This document shows, one piece after another, positions 8,209 through 17,456 of a stretch of 33,665 nt of DNA. Under the pieces are notes generated by a model that ran no database searches, was not told the DNA's origin, and worked only from the letters and a program-made list of their open reading frames with translations. A program made the translations under genes and the position numbers. Source of the DNA: UBA3210 sp963623095 (GTDB lineage: Bacteria; Bacillota_I; Bacilli_A; RFN20; CAG-449); the NCBI GenBank assembly GCA_963623095.1, contig CAVFKD010000018.1, positions 1 to 33,665 of the forward strand, in the 5' to 3' direction. The stretch's first letter is position 1, and the number at the start of each line of letters is the position of its first letter.

Positions 8209-9312
8209 ATGTCACTAAAAGCGGGTATTGTTGGATTACCAAATGTTGGTAAATCAACATTGTTTAATGCAATTACAAATTCAAATGTTGAAGCTGCGAA
8301 TTATCCTTTCGCAACTATTAAACCAAATTCAGGAGTTGTTGAAGTAAATGATCCTAGAGTTGATGATTTAGTTTCAATATTTAATCCAAAAAGAGTTGTT
8401 AAAGCAACTTGTGAATTTACCGATATTGCTGGATTGGTAAAAGGAGCTTCTAAAGGTGAAGGTTTAGGTAACCAATTCTTAGGCAATATTAGAAACTGTG
8501 ATGCAATTTGCCACGTTGTACGTTGCTTTGATAATCCAGATATTATTCACGTTGAAAATACAGTTGATCCAAAAAGAGATATTGAAACAATTAACTTAGA
8601 ATTAATCTTCTCTGATTTAGATGTTGTTGAAAAAAGAATTGTTAAAGTTGAAACTAAAGCAAGAACATCAAAAGATAAAGAATCAGTACAAGAATATAAT
8701 TTATTAGTTAAATTGAGAGAATGTTTACAAAATGAAAAATTAGTTCGTTCATTAGAATTCACACCTGAAGAAGAAGTAATTTTATCAAACTACAATTTAT
8801 TAACTTATAAGAAAGTTGTCTATGTTGCGAATGTTACTGAAGATGATTACGCAAATCCTGAAGGAAGTAAATATTATCAAGAAGTAAAGAAAATAGCAGA
8901 TGCAGAAGGATCAAGTGTTATTGCCATCAGCGCGAATGTAGAAGAAGAATTATCTAAATTATCTAAAGAAGAAAAATTAGAATACTTACAAGCATTAGGA
9001 GTATCTGAAACTGGTCTAGATAGACTTGTTCATACTACTTATGGATTATTAAATTTATCAACATTCTTTACAGTTGGTGAAGATGAAGTAAGAGCTTGGA
9101 ACTTCACAAATGGTATGTCCGCGCCTGAATGCGCTGGTACCATTCATACTGACTTCGAAAGAGGATTTATCTGCGCAGAAGTTTATTCTTATGATGATAT
9201 TCATGAATTAAGAAGTGAAAAAGCATTAAAAGAAGCAGGTAAGATTCGTACTGAAGGTAAAGGCTATAAAGTTAAAGATGGCGATTGCCTCTTAATTAGA
9301 TTTAACGTATAG
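8209..9312 (+). CDS. ychF: redox-regulated ATPase/GTPase YchF (OLA1 family)
   Basis: 367 aa, full length for the family. The P-loop GLPNVGKST lies near the N-terminus (9-17), followed by the YchF-typical ANYPFATI segment (about 30-37) and the switch II DIAGLVKGAS. A helical insert occupies the middle, and the C-terminal TGS domain (about 281-365) is present. YchF binds ribosomes and hydrolyses ATP in preference to GTP; it is linked to stress responses and translation. A strong SD, AGAAGGAG, precedes the ATG. It is the first gene of a run ending with the lipid kinase at 12935. Confidence 0.97.
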   Translation: MSLKAGIVGLPNVGKSTLFNAITNSNVEAANYPFATIKPNSGVVEVNDPRVDDLVSIFNPKRVVKATCEFTDIAGLVKGASKGEGLGNQFLGNIRNCDAICHVVRCFDNPDIIHVENTVDPKRDIETINLELIFSDLDVVEKRIVKVETKARTSKDKESVQEYNLLVKLRECLQNEKLVRSLEFTPEEEVILSNYNLLTYKKVVYVANVTEDDYANPEGSKYYQEVKKIADAEGSSVIAISANVEEELSKLSKEEKLEYLQALGVSETGLDRLVHTTYGLLNLSTFFTVGEDEVRAWNFTNGMSAPECAGTIHTDFERGFICAEVYSYDDIHELRSEKALKEAGKIRTEGKGYKVKDGDCLLIRFNV

Positions 9313-9320
9313 GTGATTTT

Positions 9321-9797
9321 ATGTTTAGAATTGGTCAATCAAGAGATATTCATCGACTTGAAGAAAATGGAAGAGACTTTATTCTTGGAGGAATTAAAAT
9401 TCCTTTTACAAAAGGTAATGTATCTCATTCAGATGGCGATTGCTTATATCATGCCATCGCAGAATCTTTATTAGGAGCTTTAGCTTTAGGAGATTTAGGA
9501 AAACATTTTCCTGATAACGATGATAAATATAAAAACATTGATTCAAGTATTTTAGTTAAAGAGACTATGAAGATGGTTAAGCAAAAAGGTTATCATGTTG
9601 TAAACATTGATACTTCAATCATCTTAGAAAAACCTAAGCTAAAAGATTACATTGATGAAATGAGAAAAAATATCGCGACTTTGTTAGAAATTGATATTGA
9701 TTGTGTTTCAGTTAAAGCACAAACAAATGAGAAAGTAGACGCGATAGGTCATAATGATGCAGTTGAAGCTACTTCAATTGTATTATTAGAAAAATAA
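9321..9797 (+). CDS. ispF: 2-C-methyl-D-erythritol 2,4-cyclodiphosphate synthase
   Basis: 158 aa. Makes MEcPP from CDP-ME 2-phosphate in the MEP isoprenoid pathway. Metal-binding Asp-x-His is seen as D9-I-H11, and the second block is HSDGDCLYHA (about 43-52), with the C-terminal EKVDAIGHNDAVEA segment also conserved. No ispD lies next to it here, although in Bacillus ispD-ispF-gltX are adjacent; ispF-gltX is kept. RBS AGGTGA. The presence of ispF implies that the rest of the MEP pathway is encoded elsewhere. Confidence 0.95.
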   Translation: MFRIGQSRDIHRLEENGRDFILGGIKIPFTKGNVSHSDGDCLYHAIAESLLGALALGDLGKHFPDNDDKYKNIDSSILVKETMKMVKQKGYHVVNIDTSIILEKPKLKDYIDEMRKNIATLLEIDIDCVSVKAQTNEKVDAIGHNDAVEATSIVLLEK

Positions 9798-9806
9798 GGA
9801 GTACTT

Positions 9807-11255
9807 ATGGAAGAAAAGAAAGTAAGAGTTAGATACGCACCATCTCCAACAGGATTTTTACATATTGGAGGAGCAAGAAGTGCTTTATTTAATTATTTGT
9901 TCGCAAAAAAATATGATGGCGAAATTATCTTTAGAGTAGAAGATACTGACGTTGAAAGAAACGTTCCAGGTGGTGAAGAATCACAATATAACGATTTAAG
10001 ATGGTTAGGCATTGTTCCAAATGAATCACCATATGAACCAAATCCTCAATATGCACCATATAGACAAATGGAAAGACTTGATATCTATAGAAAATACGCT
10101 CAAAAGTTATTAGATGAAGGCCATGCATATTATTGCTATTGTACTAATGAAGAATTAGAAGAAAGAAAAGAACAACAACTTAACGCAGGCATTAGAGCGA
10201 CTAAATACGATAGAAAGTGTTTAACTTTAGATCCTAAAAAGATTGAAGAATATAAAAAAGAAGGAAGAAAACCTTGTATTAGAATTAAACTTCCTGATCA
10301 TGAAAAAATTGAATTTGATGATTTAGTAAGAGGCCATGTTTCATTTACAAGTGATGATTTAGGTGGAGACTTTGTCATCATGAAATCTAATGGTATTCCT
10401 ACTTATAACTTCGCAGTTGTTATCGATGATCATCTAATGGATATCACTCATGTTTTAAGAGGTGAAGAACATTTATCAAATACTCCAAAACAACTCGCAA
10501 TTTATAAAATGTTAGGTTGGGACGCTCCTAAATTTGGTCATATGACAATTATTGTTAATAAAGATGGTAAGAAATTATCAAAACGTGACCATAATATTTT
10601 ACAATTTATGTCTCAATATAGAGATTTAGGTTATTTACCTGAAGCGATTGTAAATTATATTTTATTATTAGGTTGGACACCTTCAAGCAATCAAGAAATC
10701 TTTACTCTTGAAGAAGCTTGCAAAGAATTTGATCCTGCAAGATTATCAACATCTCCAAGTATGTTTGATCAAACAAGAATGACTTGGGTTAACTCTCATT
10801 ACATTAAGAAATTAGAAGATGATAAATATCTTTCATTTATTAAACCATTCATGGGTAAAGTAATGGACTTAACTAAATACGATGATAAAACTTTATTAGA
10901 AATTGCAAAATTATATAAAGAAGAATTAGGATGTGGACAAGATATTGTAAAACCTCTTGAATCTATTATTCATCCTGAAGAAGTTACTTCAGAAGAAGAT
11001 TTAGCGATGCTTTCTTTAGATACAACTCCAAGTGTCTTTAAAGCATTAATCGAAGAATTAAGAAAGATTGATGAAGTAACTCCTGAAAGTGTTAAAGTTT
11101 GCTTTAAAAATGTTCAAACAACAACAGGTGTTAAAGGCAAGAACCTTTATATGCCAGTTAGATTAAAATTAACAGGTGTACCTCATGGTATTGAACTTGT
11201 TAACATCATTAAAATTTTAGGAAAAGAAGAAGTTATTTCTCGTTTAGAAAAGTAA
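9807..11255 (+). CDS. gltX: glutamyl-tRNA synthetase (canonical copy)
   Basis: 482 aa, usual length for bacterial GluRS. The class I signature is HIGG (19-22) in APSPTGFLHIGGAR and the second signature is KLSKR (256-260). Charges tRNA-Glu, and in many Firmicutes also tRNA-Gln, for GatCAB amidation. A second, divergent GltX starts at 33010 in this window, so this organism carries two copies. This one is the ordinary form, with an intact HIGH-type motif and no N-terminal extension. Confidence 0.96.
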   Translation: MEEKKVRVRYAPSPTGFLHIGGARSALFNYLFAKKYDGEIIFRVEDTDVERNVPGGEESQYNDLRWLGIVPNESPYEPNPQYAPYRQMERLDIYRKYAQKLLDEGHAYYCYCTNEELEERKEQQLNAGIRATKYDRKCLTLDPKKIEEYKKEGRKPCIRIKLPDHEKIEFDDLVRGHVSFTSDDLGGDFVIMKSNGIPTYNFAVVIDDHLMDITHVLRGEEHLSNTPKQLAIYKMLGWDAPKFGHMTIIVNKDGKKLSKRDHNILQFMSQYRDLGYLPEAIVNYILLLGWTPSSNQEIFTLEEACKEFDPARLSTSPSMFDQTRMTWVNSHYIKKLEDDKYLSFIKPFMGKVMDLTKYDDKTLLEIAKLYKEELGCGQDIVKPLESIIHPEEVTSEEDLAMLSLDTTPSVFKALIEELRKIDEVTPESVKVCFKNVQTTTGVKGKNLYMPVRLKLTGVPHGIELVNIIKILGKEEVISRLEK

Positions 11256-11256
11256 T

Positions 11257-12072
11257 ATGACTGTTTCAATAACATTATTAATATTATCTATTATTATATC
11301 TGGACTTATTTACTATTTTTCGAATGCATATACGTTATGGTATTTATTCTTTATACCATTAATATGCATTCCAATAGTATTTATCCTTTTGTTTGTGATA
11401 ATGTTAGTAATGTTATTTTTTATTGGCTTATTTTTTAACAAGAATAAACCTATTAAAAAGCCTTCTAAGTTTGCTTTATTCTTTGTTAATAATGTTAACT
11501 ATTTATTATGCGTACTTAGCAGGGCAAAAATAAAAGTTTCCAATAAAGATTTAATGCCTAACGAAGATGTAATTATTGTAACTAACCATATTTCTAATTT
11601 TGATCCAATGGTAGTTATGAAAACATATCATAAAAAGAAAATATTTTGTGTTACTAAATATGGCAATTTAAAAATACCTCTATGCGGTCCTTACATCTAT
11701 AAAGCAGGTTTTATTCCTATTGATAGAGAGAATCCAAAAGAAGGAGTTAAAGCGATTAAAAAGGCAGTATCTTATTTAGATAATTCCTTAGGTTCAATTT
11801 ATATTTGTCCAGAAGGAACTAGAAGTAAAGATGGTAAATTACACGAATTTCATCCAGGTAGTTTTAAAATAGCTTTATGGTCAAAAAAACCAATTGTAGT
11901 TATAAGTGTTAAAAATACTAATATGATTCATAAAAACTTCCCATTTAAAAGTACTAAAGTGGATCTAAATGTTTTAAAAGTAATTACTTATGATGAATAC
12001 AAAGATATGACTGGTGTAGAAATAAGTGATTATGCACATAATCTTATTAAAGAAGATTTAGAAAGGAGTTAA
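11257..12072 (+). CDS. plsC: 1-acyl-sn-glycerol-3-phosphate acyltransferase (PlsC family)
   Basis: 271 aa. Adds the second acyl chain to lysophosphatidate at the membrane. Two hydrophobic segments fill about 1-65, then the catalytic HX4D motif is seen as NHISNFD (110-116) and the glycerol-phosphate-binding motif as PEGTRS (185-190). The ATG is one base after the gltX stop and has only a weak upstream purine run, so translation is probably coupled to gltX. The lipid kinase gene follows two bases after its stop, making a small lipid pair. Confidence 0.93.
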   Translation: MTVSITLLILSIIISGLIYYFSNAYTLWYLFFIPLICIPIVFILLFVIMLVMLFFIGLFFNKNKPIKKPSKFALFFVNNVNYLLCVLSRAKIKVSNKDLMPNEDVIIVTNHISNFDPMVVMKTYHKKKIFCVTKYGNLKIPLCGPYIYKAGFIPIDRENPKEGVKAIKKAVSYLDNSLGSIYICPEGTRSKDGKLHEFHPGSFKIALWSKKPIVVISVKNTNMIHKNFPFKSTKVDLNVLKVITYDEYKDMTGVEISDYAHNLIKEDLERS

Positions 12073-12074
12073 TT

Positions 12075-12935
12075 ATGATATATATTTTATATAACCCATT
12101 CTCCGACAATAACAATGGGGAAAATAACGTAAAAAGCGCATTAAAAGAAATGAATAATGAATTTCAAGAAGGAACTTTAATATCATTAAAAGATCTCGAT
12201 TATAAAGAATTCTTTTCTAAATTAAATCCTGAAGATAAAGTTATCCTTTTTGGAGGAGATGGAACTTTAAATAGATTTGTTAATGAAGTTTATAATAAAT
12301 ATGAACTACCTTGTAAGTTCTTCCTTCATCGCGCAGGAACTGGCAATGATTTTGCTTTTGATAATCAAGATGAATTCGATGAAAATGGATTATTATATTT
12401 AAATGAAAAACTTAAATTCTTACCTAAAATTATTGTTAAAGGTAAAGAATATTATTTTATTAATGGCATCGGTTATGGTATTGATGGAGAATGCTGTAGA
12501 GTCGCGGATGAATTAAAGAATAAAGGTAAAAAGAAAATTGATTATACTGCGATTACTATTAAACTATTGTTATTTAAATATAAATGCCCAAACGCTCATG
12601 TAATAATTGATGGTAAAGAATATAACTTTAAAAAGACTATTCTCGCAGCAAGTATGTTTGGTCGATATTATGGAGGAGGAATGAAAGTCGCTCCTGAACA
12701 AGATAGAAATAAAAAAGAATTAACTTTCTGCGGATTTACACGTAAGAGAGGTAAAATTGGTACTTTAATCATATTCCCATCAATATTTAAAGGTGAACAT
12801 GTTAAATATACTGATATAACAACATTGGTTAAAGGTAAAACTATTAAAGTAGAATTTGATCGACCAATGGCTTTACAAATTGATGGTGAAGTTGTATTGG
12901 ATGTTACTTCCTATATTGCGACAACTGAATATTAA
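12075..12935 (+). CDS. diacylglycerol kinase / YegS-like lipid kinase
   Basis: 286 aa. The DAGK catalytic nucleotide-binding motif GGDGT is at 60-64, followed by HRAGTGNDFA (about 90-99) typical of DgkB/YegS/BmrU proteins. Phosphorylates a lipid such as diacylglycerol, returning it to phosphatidate, which is also the product of the adjacent plsC. The SD GGAG overlaps the end of plsC. DgkB is the closest functional guess; the exact lipid substrate is inferred. Confidence 0.9.
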   Translation: MIYILYNPFSDNNNGENNVKSALKEMNNEFQEGTLISLKDLDYKEFFSKLNPEDKVILFGGDGTLNRFVNEVYNKYELPCKFFLHRAGTGNDFAFDNQDEFDENGLLYLNEKLKFLPKIIVKGKEYYFINGIGYGIDGECCRVADELKNKGKKKIDYTAITIKLLLFKYKCPNAHVIIDGKEYNFKKTILAASMFGRYYGGGMKVAPEQDRNKKELTFCGFTRKRGKIGTLIIFPSIFKGEHVKYTDITTLVKGKTIKVEFDRPMALQIDGEVVLDVTSYIATTEY

Positions 12936-12956
12936 CTAAAATAAAAAAATTAACAC

Positions 12957-12985
12957 TTGTAAAATATATATTTTTAATATATATT
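12957..12985 (+). promoter_or_regulatory. candidate promoter for the DUF1934-like gene, argS and rpoE
   Basis: TTGTAA (12957-12962), 17-bp spacer, TATATT (12980-12985). The predicted start near 12992 falls on the RBS GGTGA, leaving a very short leader. The same stretch also forms an AT hairpin (AATATATAT / ATATATATT), so chance similarity cannot be excluded. Confidence 0.35.
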
Positions 12986-13002
12986 CTTTATGGTGAAAAC
13001 GT

Positions 13003-13440
13003 ATGGCAAATAAACTTTGTAAAATTACTTTATCAGTAAAAGACTATGAAACAAGAAAATCTGGTAGCTTCACATATAATGGAGAAGTAATAGAATTAGA
13101 TTCTGATTTGAAGAGATATATGTATCGATTCTATGAAACAGATTTAGGCACATTAAGTGTTAGTATTGACTTTTCTAAGGATAAAGTTATAATCGTTGAA
13201 TCAAGTGATAATGCTTTATTAACACTTGCTATTCAAAAAGATCAATTTAATAAATGTAATTATAAATTAGATGCAAATCATTCGATATTTTTAGAAAATA
13301 AAGGCTTTGATGTAATGATTACTCCATCAAAGGTTTATCTCGATTACGATTTATATGATCCAAATGATAAAAAGCACGCTAAACCTATTTCAAGAAATGT
13401 GGTTGAAATAGAAGTAGAGGAGACTAAGAAAGTATGTTAG
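13003..13440 (+). CDS. DUF1934 / YwiB-like small beta-barrel protein
   Basis: 145 aa, beta-rich, with no membrane segment and no catalytic motif I can name. The sequence match to YwiB is weak by eye; the call rests on position, since in Bacillus the DUF1934 gene ywiB sits beside argS with rpoE near. Here it overlaps argS by 7 bases. Members are calycin-like barrels of unknown function. RBS GGTGA precedes the ATG. Confidence 0.6.
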   Translation: MANKLCKITLSVKDYETRKSGSFTYNGEVIELDSDLKRYMYRFYETDLGTLSVSIDFSKDKVIIVESSDNALLTLAIQKDQFNKCNYKLDANHSIFLENKGFDVMITPSKVYLDYDLYDPNDKKHAKPISRNVVEIEVEETKKVC

Positions 13441-15065
13441 ATGTAGAAACAAAATTAAAAAATGCATTACAAGCTGCGTTAAAAACTCTTGGCGCGGATG
13501 TTTCATTAAACGATATTATTATCGAACGTTCAAAAGATAAAGCACATGGTGATTATGCTTGTACTGTTGCTTTGAAAATGGCAAAGGTATTACATAAAGC
13601 ACCTAAAGATATCGCTCAAGACATTGTTAATGTTTTAGATAAAGATGGTATTTCTAAAATTGAAATTGCTGGCCCTGGATTTATTAATTTCTTTATGGCT
13701 AATGATTCATTAACTTCAGTTATTAAAGTTATCTGTGAAGAAGGTAGCGAATATGGTAACGCAAAAGAAAAACAACCAGGTAAGTACAATGTAGAATTCG
13801 TTTCTGCAAACCCTACTGGTGATTTACACTTAGGCCATGCTCGTGGCGCGGCTATTGGTGATGTAATTTGTAGATTATACAAAAAAGCAGGATTTGATGT
13901 CACTCGTGAATATTATGTTAACGATGCTGGTAATCAAATTAATAATTTAGCTTTATCATTAAGAGCTAGATATCACCATGCATGTGGAGAAGAAAATTAT
14001 CCTTTCCCAGAAAATGGATACCACGGAGGAGATTTAATTACTCTCGCTCAAGAAATTAAAAAAGATAAAGGTACTTCTTTATTAGAAGATAATGATGAAA
14101 ACTTTGCATATTTCAAAAAGATTGGTATTAAATTAGAGCTTGATAAAATCATTAAAGATTTAAAAGACTTTAGAGTTGAATTTGATGTTTTCTCAAGTGA
14201 ATTAGCAATTAGAAATGCTGGAAAAGTTGATAAGGTATTAGAAGAATTAAAACCTTGGATTTATAAACAAGAAGATGCAACTTTCTTAAAGACAACTGAT
14301 TTCACTGATGACAAAGATAGAGTTATTATTAAATCAGATGGCGCATATACTTATTTACTTCCTGATATTGCTTATCACCAAGATAAATTAGAAAGAGGCT
14401 TTAGCCAATTAATTGATTGCCTTGGCGCAGACCATCATGGTTATATCGAAAGAATGAGATCTTCATTAGAAATGCTTGGTTATAAAGGTGATGTATTCAA
14501 TGTTGAATTAATCCAAATGGTTAGATTATTCAAAGATGGTCAAGAATTCAAAATGTCAAAAAGAACTGGCAACGCAGTATCAATGAAAGAACTTTGTGAA
14601 ATTTCTGGTGTTGATGCAGTTAGATATTTCTTTGTAAGTAGATCTGGTTCAACTCACTTAGATTTCGACCTTGATTTAGCAAGCAAAAAAGATACATCTA
14701 ACCCAGTTTATTACGCACAATATGCACATGCTAGATTATGCGCAGTATTAGAAAAAGGTGCATCTATTCCACTTGATTTAGATGGAAAAAACTTAAAAGA
14801 AGAAAAAGAATTATCTTTATTAAAAGTACTCGCGGATTTCCCTAAAGAAATCTATAATGCAGCACTTGCTAGAGCACCATATAAAATTACAAACTATATT
14901 CAAAAATTAGCTACTTCAATTCATGAATTCTATACAGAATGTCGTGTTATTGATGAAAATAACTTAGAAGTAACTTCATCACGTTTAGGCTTATGTAAAG
15001 CTGCTCAAATTGTTATGAATAACGCTTTAACAACTATTGGAGTAACTGCTCCAGAAAAAATGTAA
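13434..15065 (+). CDS. argS: arginyl-tRNA synthetase
   Basis: 543 aa. The N-terminal ArgRS additional domain (about 1-90) is followed by the catalytic core with HLGH (132-135) in GDLHLGHARG and the KMSKR loop (373-377), then the C-terminal DALR anticodon-binding helical domain (about 425-543). Charges tRNA-Arg. The start at 13434 is backed by AGGAG in the 3' end of the upstream gene; the two genes overlap by 7 bases and are coupled. Confidence 0.97.
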   Translation: MLDVETKLKNALQAALKTLGADVSLNDIIIERSKDKAHGDYACTVALKMAKVLHKAPKDIAQDIVNVLDKDGISKIEIAGPGFINFFMANDSLTSVIKVICEEGSEYGNAKEKQPGKYNVEFVSANPTGDLHLGHARGAAIGDVICRLYKKAGFDVTREYYVNDAGNQINNLALSLRARYHHACGEENYPFPENGYHGGDLITLAQEIKKDKGTSLLEDNDENFAYFKKIGIKLELDKIIKDLKDFRVEFDVFSSELAIRNAGKVDKVLEELKPWIYKQEDATFLKTTDFTDDKDRVIIKSDGAYTYLLPDIAYHQDKLERGFSQLIDCLGADHHGYIERMRSSLEMLGYKGDVFNVELIQMVRLFKDGQEFKMSKRTGNAVSMKELCEISGVDAVRYFFVSRSGSTHLDFDLDLASKKDTSNPVYYAQYAHARLCAVLEKGASIPLDLDGKNLKEEKELSLLKVLADFPKEIYNAALARAPYKITNYIQKLATSIHEFYTECRVIDENNLEVTSSRLGLCKAAQIVMNNALTTIGVTAPEKM

Positions 15066-15083
15066 TAGGAGGAATATTATATT

Positions 15084-15464
15084 ATGGAAAATAAATCAAA
15101 TATTGAAATTGTTTACGATTTAATCTCATCAAGAAATGGTGGGGTAACATTCAAAGAAATTTGGACTCGTGTTAGTGATTTAAATGGCTATACAGAAGCA
15201 CAAAAAAATTCTAAAATCGGTGAATTCTATACAACTTTAACTTTAGATGGACGTTTCATTTTAATTGATAATAAATGGGATTTACGTTCAAGACATAAAT
15301 ATGAAGAATATTCTCTTGAAAAAAATACTATCGTTCTTGATGATGAAGAAGAAGATAGAGATATAGAAGAAATGGAAGAAGAAAAGAAAGAATTAGGCAT
15401 TGATTCTGATTTAGATAATGATGAAAAATCAGAATATGAACCTGATGTAACTGACGAAGAATAA
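15084..15464 (+). CDS. rpoE: DNA-directed RNA polymerase delta subunit
   Basis: 126 aa. The N-terminal HARE-HTH domain (about 5-75) contains the conserved GGVTFKEIW and the KWDLRSR end. The C-terminal tail from about 84 is almost entirely Asp and Glu, as in the delta subunit of Firmicutes, where it displaces nucleic acid and helps RNA polymerase recycle. In Bacillus the order is rpoE-pyrG-(spo0F)-fbaA; here fba follows directly and pyrG is absent. SD AGGAGG. Confidence 0.95.
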   Translation: MENKSNIEIVYDLISSRNGGVTFKEIWTRVSDLNGYTEAQKNSKIGEFYTTLTLDGRFILIDNKWDLRSRHKYEEYSLEKNTIVLDDEEEDRDIEEMEEEKKELGIDSDLDNDEKSEYEPDVTDEE

Positions 15465-15492
15465 AAAAGTTATATAAATTATATTCTTTTTT
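15457..15492 (+). terminator. weak terminator after rpoE
   Basis: AAGAATA (15457-15463, overlapping the stop) pairs with TATTCTT (15482-15488), followed by Ts to 15492; AAAAAAG (15463-15469) with CTTTTTT (15486-15492) is an alternative. Both stems are AT-rich with long loops. It abuts the fba promoter. Confidence 0.45.
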
Positions 15493-15520
15493 GATAATCT
15501 TTTATCAATTATGATATAAT
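15491..15520 (+). promoter_or_regulatory. sigma-A-type promoter of fba
   Basis: TTGATA (15491-15496), 18-bp spacer, perfect TATAAT (15515-15520), placing the start near 15527 and a leader of about 34 nt with AGGAGG before the ATG. Confidence 0.8.
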
Positions 15521-15560
15521 TTAAATATAAACAAACGGTAATATTTAGGAGGATAAAAAT

Positions 15561-16436
15561 ATGCCATTAGTAAACGCAAAAGAAATGATGCAAAAAGCTC
15601 GTGAAGGCCATTATGCTATCGGTGCATTCAACATTAATAACCTTGAATGGACAAAAGCAATTTTAGCTGCTGCGGAAGAATTACAAGCTCCTGTTATGCT
15701 TGGTGTCTCAGAAGGGGCAAACAAATATATGACAGGTTACAACGTTGTCGCAGATATGGTTAAAGCAATGATTAAATCAATGAACATTACAGTTCCAGTT
15801 GCTTTACACTTAGATCATGGTACATATGAAGGTGCAAAGAAAGCTTTAAAAGCTGGCTATTCATCAATTATGTTTGATGGTTCACATTATCCAATTGAAG
15901 AAAATATTGAAAAAACAAAAGAATTAGTTAATTTAGCTCACTTTATGGGCGCAACTATCGAAGCTGAAGTTGGTACTATCGGCGGAGAAGAAGATGGTGT
16001 TGTTGGCCGTGGTGAAGTTGCAGATCCTGATCAATGCAAGATGATTGCAGATTTAGGTATTGATATGCTTGCTGCAGGTATTGGTAACATCCATGGTAAA
16101 TATCCTGCAAACTGGCAAGGATTAGACTTTAATGCTCTTGACGCTATTAAAGCAAAATGTGGAGAAATGCCATTAGTATTACATGGTGGTACAGGTATCC
16201 CAGAAGATATGATTAAAAAAGCAATCTCTTTAGGTGTTTGCAAAATTAACGTTAATACAGAATGCCAATTATATTTCCAAGAAGCAACAAGAAAATATAT
16301 TGAAGCAGGTAAAGATAGAGAAGGTAAAGGTTTTGACCCTCGTAAATTACTCGCTCCAGGTACTGAAGGAATTAAAGAAATTGTTAAGATTAAAATGGAA
16401 ATGTTTGGCTGCATTGGCAAAGCAAAAGATTTTTAA
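15561..16436 (+). CDS. fba: class II fructose-1,6-bisphosphate aldolase
   Basis: 291 aa. Cleaves fructose 1,6-bisphosphate to dihydroxyacetone phosphate and glyceraldehyde 3-phosphate using a divalent metal. The active-site block HLDHG (83-87, with Asp85 catalytic and His86 a metal ligand) is present, as are EAEVGTIGGEED, the metal-ligand His178 in GNIHGKYP and the LHGGTG loop (about 206-211). It has its own promoter and terminator, so it is a single-gene unit. The C-terminal GCIGKA segment is intact. Codon use is of the highly expressed type. Confidence 0.97.
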   Translation: MPLVNAKEMMQKAREGHYAIGAFNINNLEWTKAILAAAEELQAPVMLGVSEGANKYMTGYNVVADMVKAMIKSMNITVPVALHLDHGTYEGAKKALKAGYSSIMFDGSHYPIEENIEKTKELVNLAHFMGATIEAEVGTIGGEEDGVVGRGEVADPDQCKMIADLGIDMLAAGIGNIHGKYPANWQGLDFNALDAIKAKCGEMPLVLHGGTGIPEDMIKKAISLGVCKINVNTECQLYFQEATRKYIEAGKDREGKGFDPRKLLAPGTEGIKEIVKIKMEMFGCIGKAKDF

Positions 16437-16452
16437 TTTATAAATAATTTAT

Positions 16453-16475
16453 AGAGTCCCAATGGGACTCTTTAT
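16453..16475 (+). terminator. intrinsic terminator of fba
   Basis: AGAGTCCC-AAT-GGGACTCT, a perfect 8-bp GC-containing stem with a 3-nt loop, followed by TTATTGT. The T-run is interrupted by an A. Confidence 0.8.
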
Positions 16476-16493
16476 TGTCTAAGGAGTAAGAAA

Positions 16494-17456
16494 ATGGAAG
16501 AATTATACAAAGAAGCTTGGGAAAAAATTAAAAAAGCAGATATCATTACTATTTATGGCCATGTAATTCCAGATGGAGATTGCTATGGATCTCAAATGGG
16601 TATGAAAAATGCAATTTTAGAAAACTTCCCAGATAAAAAAGTTTATGCATTAGGAAGTGGATTACCACGTTTCTTTCCTATGATTGGTGAAATGGATCAA
16701 GTTGATGATGAAGTAATTAAAAATTCTTTAGCGTTAGTACTTGATGTCGCTAATATGGCAAGAATTGAAGATCAAAGATATGCTTTAGCGAAAGATATCG
16801 TTAAAATTGATCATCACTTATTACAAGACCATTTTGGCAATCCAGAAATTATTATTAACGATAAGATTTCTTGTACAGAAATTATCACAGAAATGCTTGT
16901 TAAATTAAATATTAAATTTGGACCAAAAACAGCATTACCATTATTTTTAGGTTTAGTTACTGATTCAGGTAGATTCTTATATCAACCAATCAATGCAAGC
17001 ACTTATGGTTACGCTGCTTCTTTAGCGAATACTGGTATTGATATTGGTAAATTATACGATACTTTATACGAAGTAGATGAAAAGATATTACGTTTTAAAG
17101 GATATATTTTCTCTCATTATAAGAAGACTAAAAACGGCGTTATTTATTTAACAATCCCTAAGGAAGTTATTCATGAACATGATTTAGATTATAATACATG
17201 TGCTTCTTTAGTTAATTCAGTCGCGAATATTAAAGGTTCACCTATTTGGGTATTCTTCTCAGAAAGTGATTCTAATGAAGTAAGAGTTGAATTTAGATCT
17301 AAAGGCGTACCTGTTCAACCTACCGCGGTTAAATTCGGCGGCGGAGGACATTTACAAGCTTCTGGATGTAAATTATCAACTTTAGATGATTATGTTTATG
17401 TTATCGATGAACTTGATAAAGTTTTAGGAGAATACTTATGTTCGAAAAAGAATTAA
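16494..17456 (+). CDS. nrnA: DHH/DHHA1 phosphoesterase, NrnA-like nanoRNase / pAp phosphatase
   Basis: 320 aa. N-terminal DHH domain: GHVIPDGDCYGS (His23, Asp27 and Asp29 as metal ligands), the DVANMARIED segment, and DHH proper near residues 106-108 (KIDHHLL). The C-terminal DHHA1 domain carries GGGGHLQASG (about 282-291). NrnA removes short 2-5 nt RNAs left by RNases and also dephosphorylates pAp to AMP in Firmicutes. It overlaps the next gene, a CysQ/IMPase-like phosphatase, by 19 bases, so the two are coupled. SD AAGGAG. Confidence 0.93.
   Translation: MEELYKEAWEKIKKADIITIYGHVIPDGDCYGSQMGMKNAILENFPDKKVYALGSGLPRFFPMIGEMDQVDDEVIKNSLALVLDVANMARIEDQRYALAKDIVKIDHHLLQDHFGNPEIIINDKISCTEIITEMLVKLNIKFGPKTALPLFLGLVTDSGRFLYQPINASTYGYAASLANTGIDIGKLYDTLYEVDEKILRFKGYIFSHYKKTKNGVIYLTIPKEVIHEHDLDYNTCASLVNSVANIKGSPIWVFFSESDSNEVRVEFRSKGVPVQPTAVKFGGGGHLQASGCKLSTLDDYVYVIDELDKVLGEYLCSKKN

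Noticed and set aside
8301..8762. Two minus-strand open frames inside ychF (8301-8486 and 8547-8762)
   Set aside because: Complement of conserved G-domain sequence; no RBS.
13616..13903. 95-aa minus-strand open frame in argS
   Set aside because: Covers the complement of the HIGH-motif region of argS.
16031..16443. 129-aa minus and 69-aa plus open frames in fba
   Set aside because: Both are shadow frames of the conserved aldolase core.
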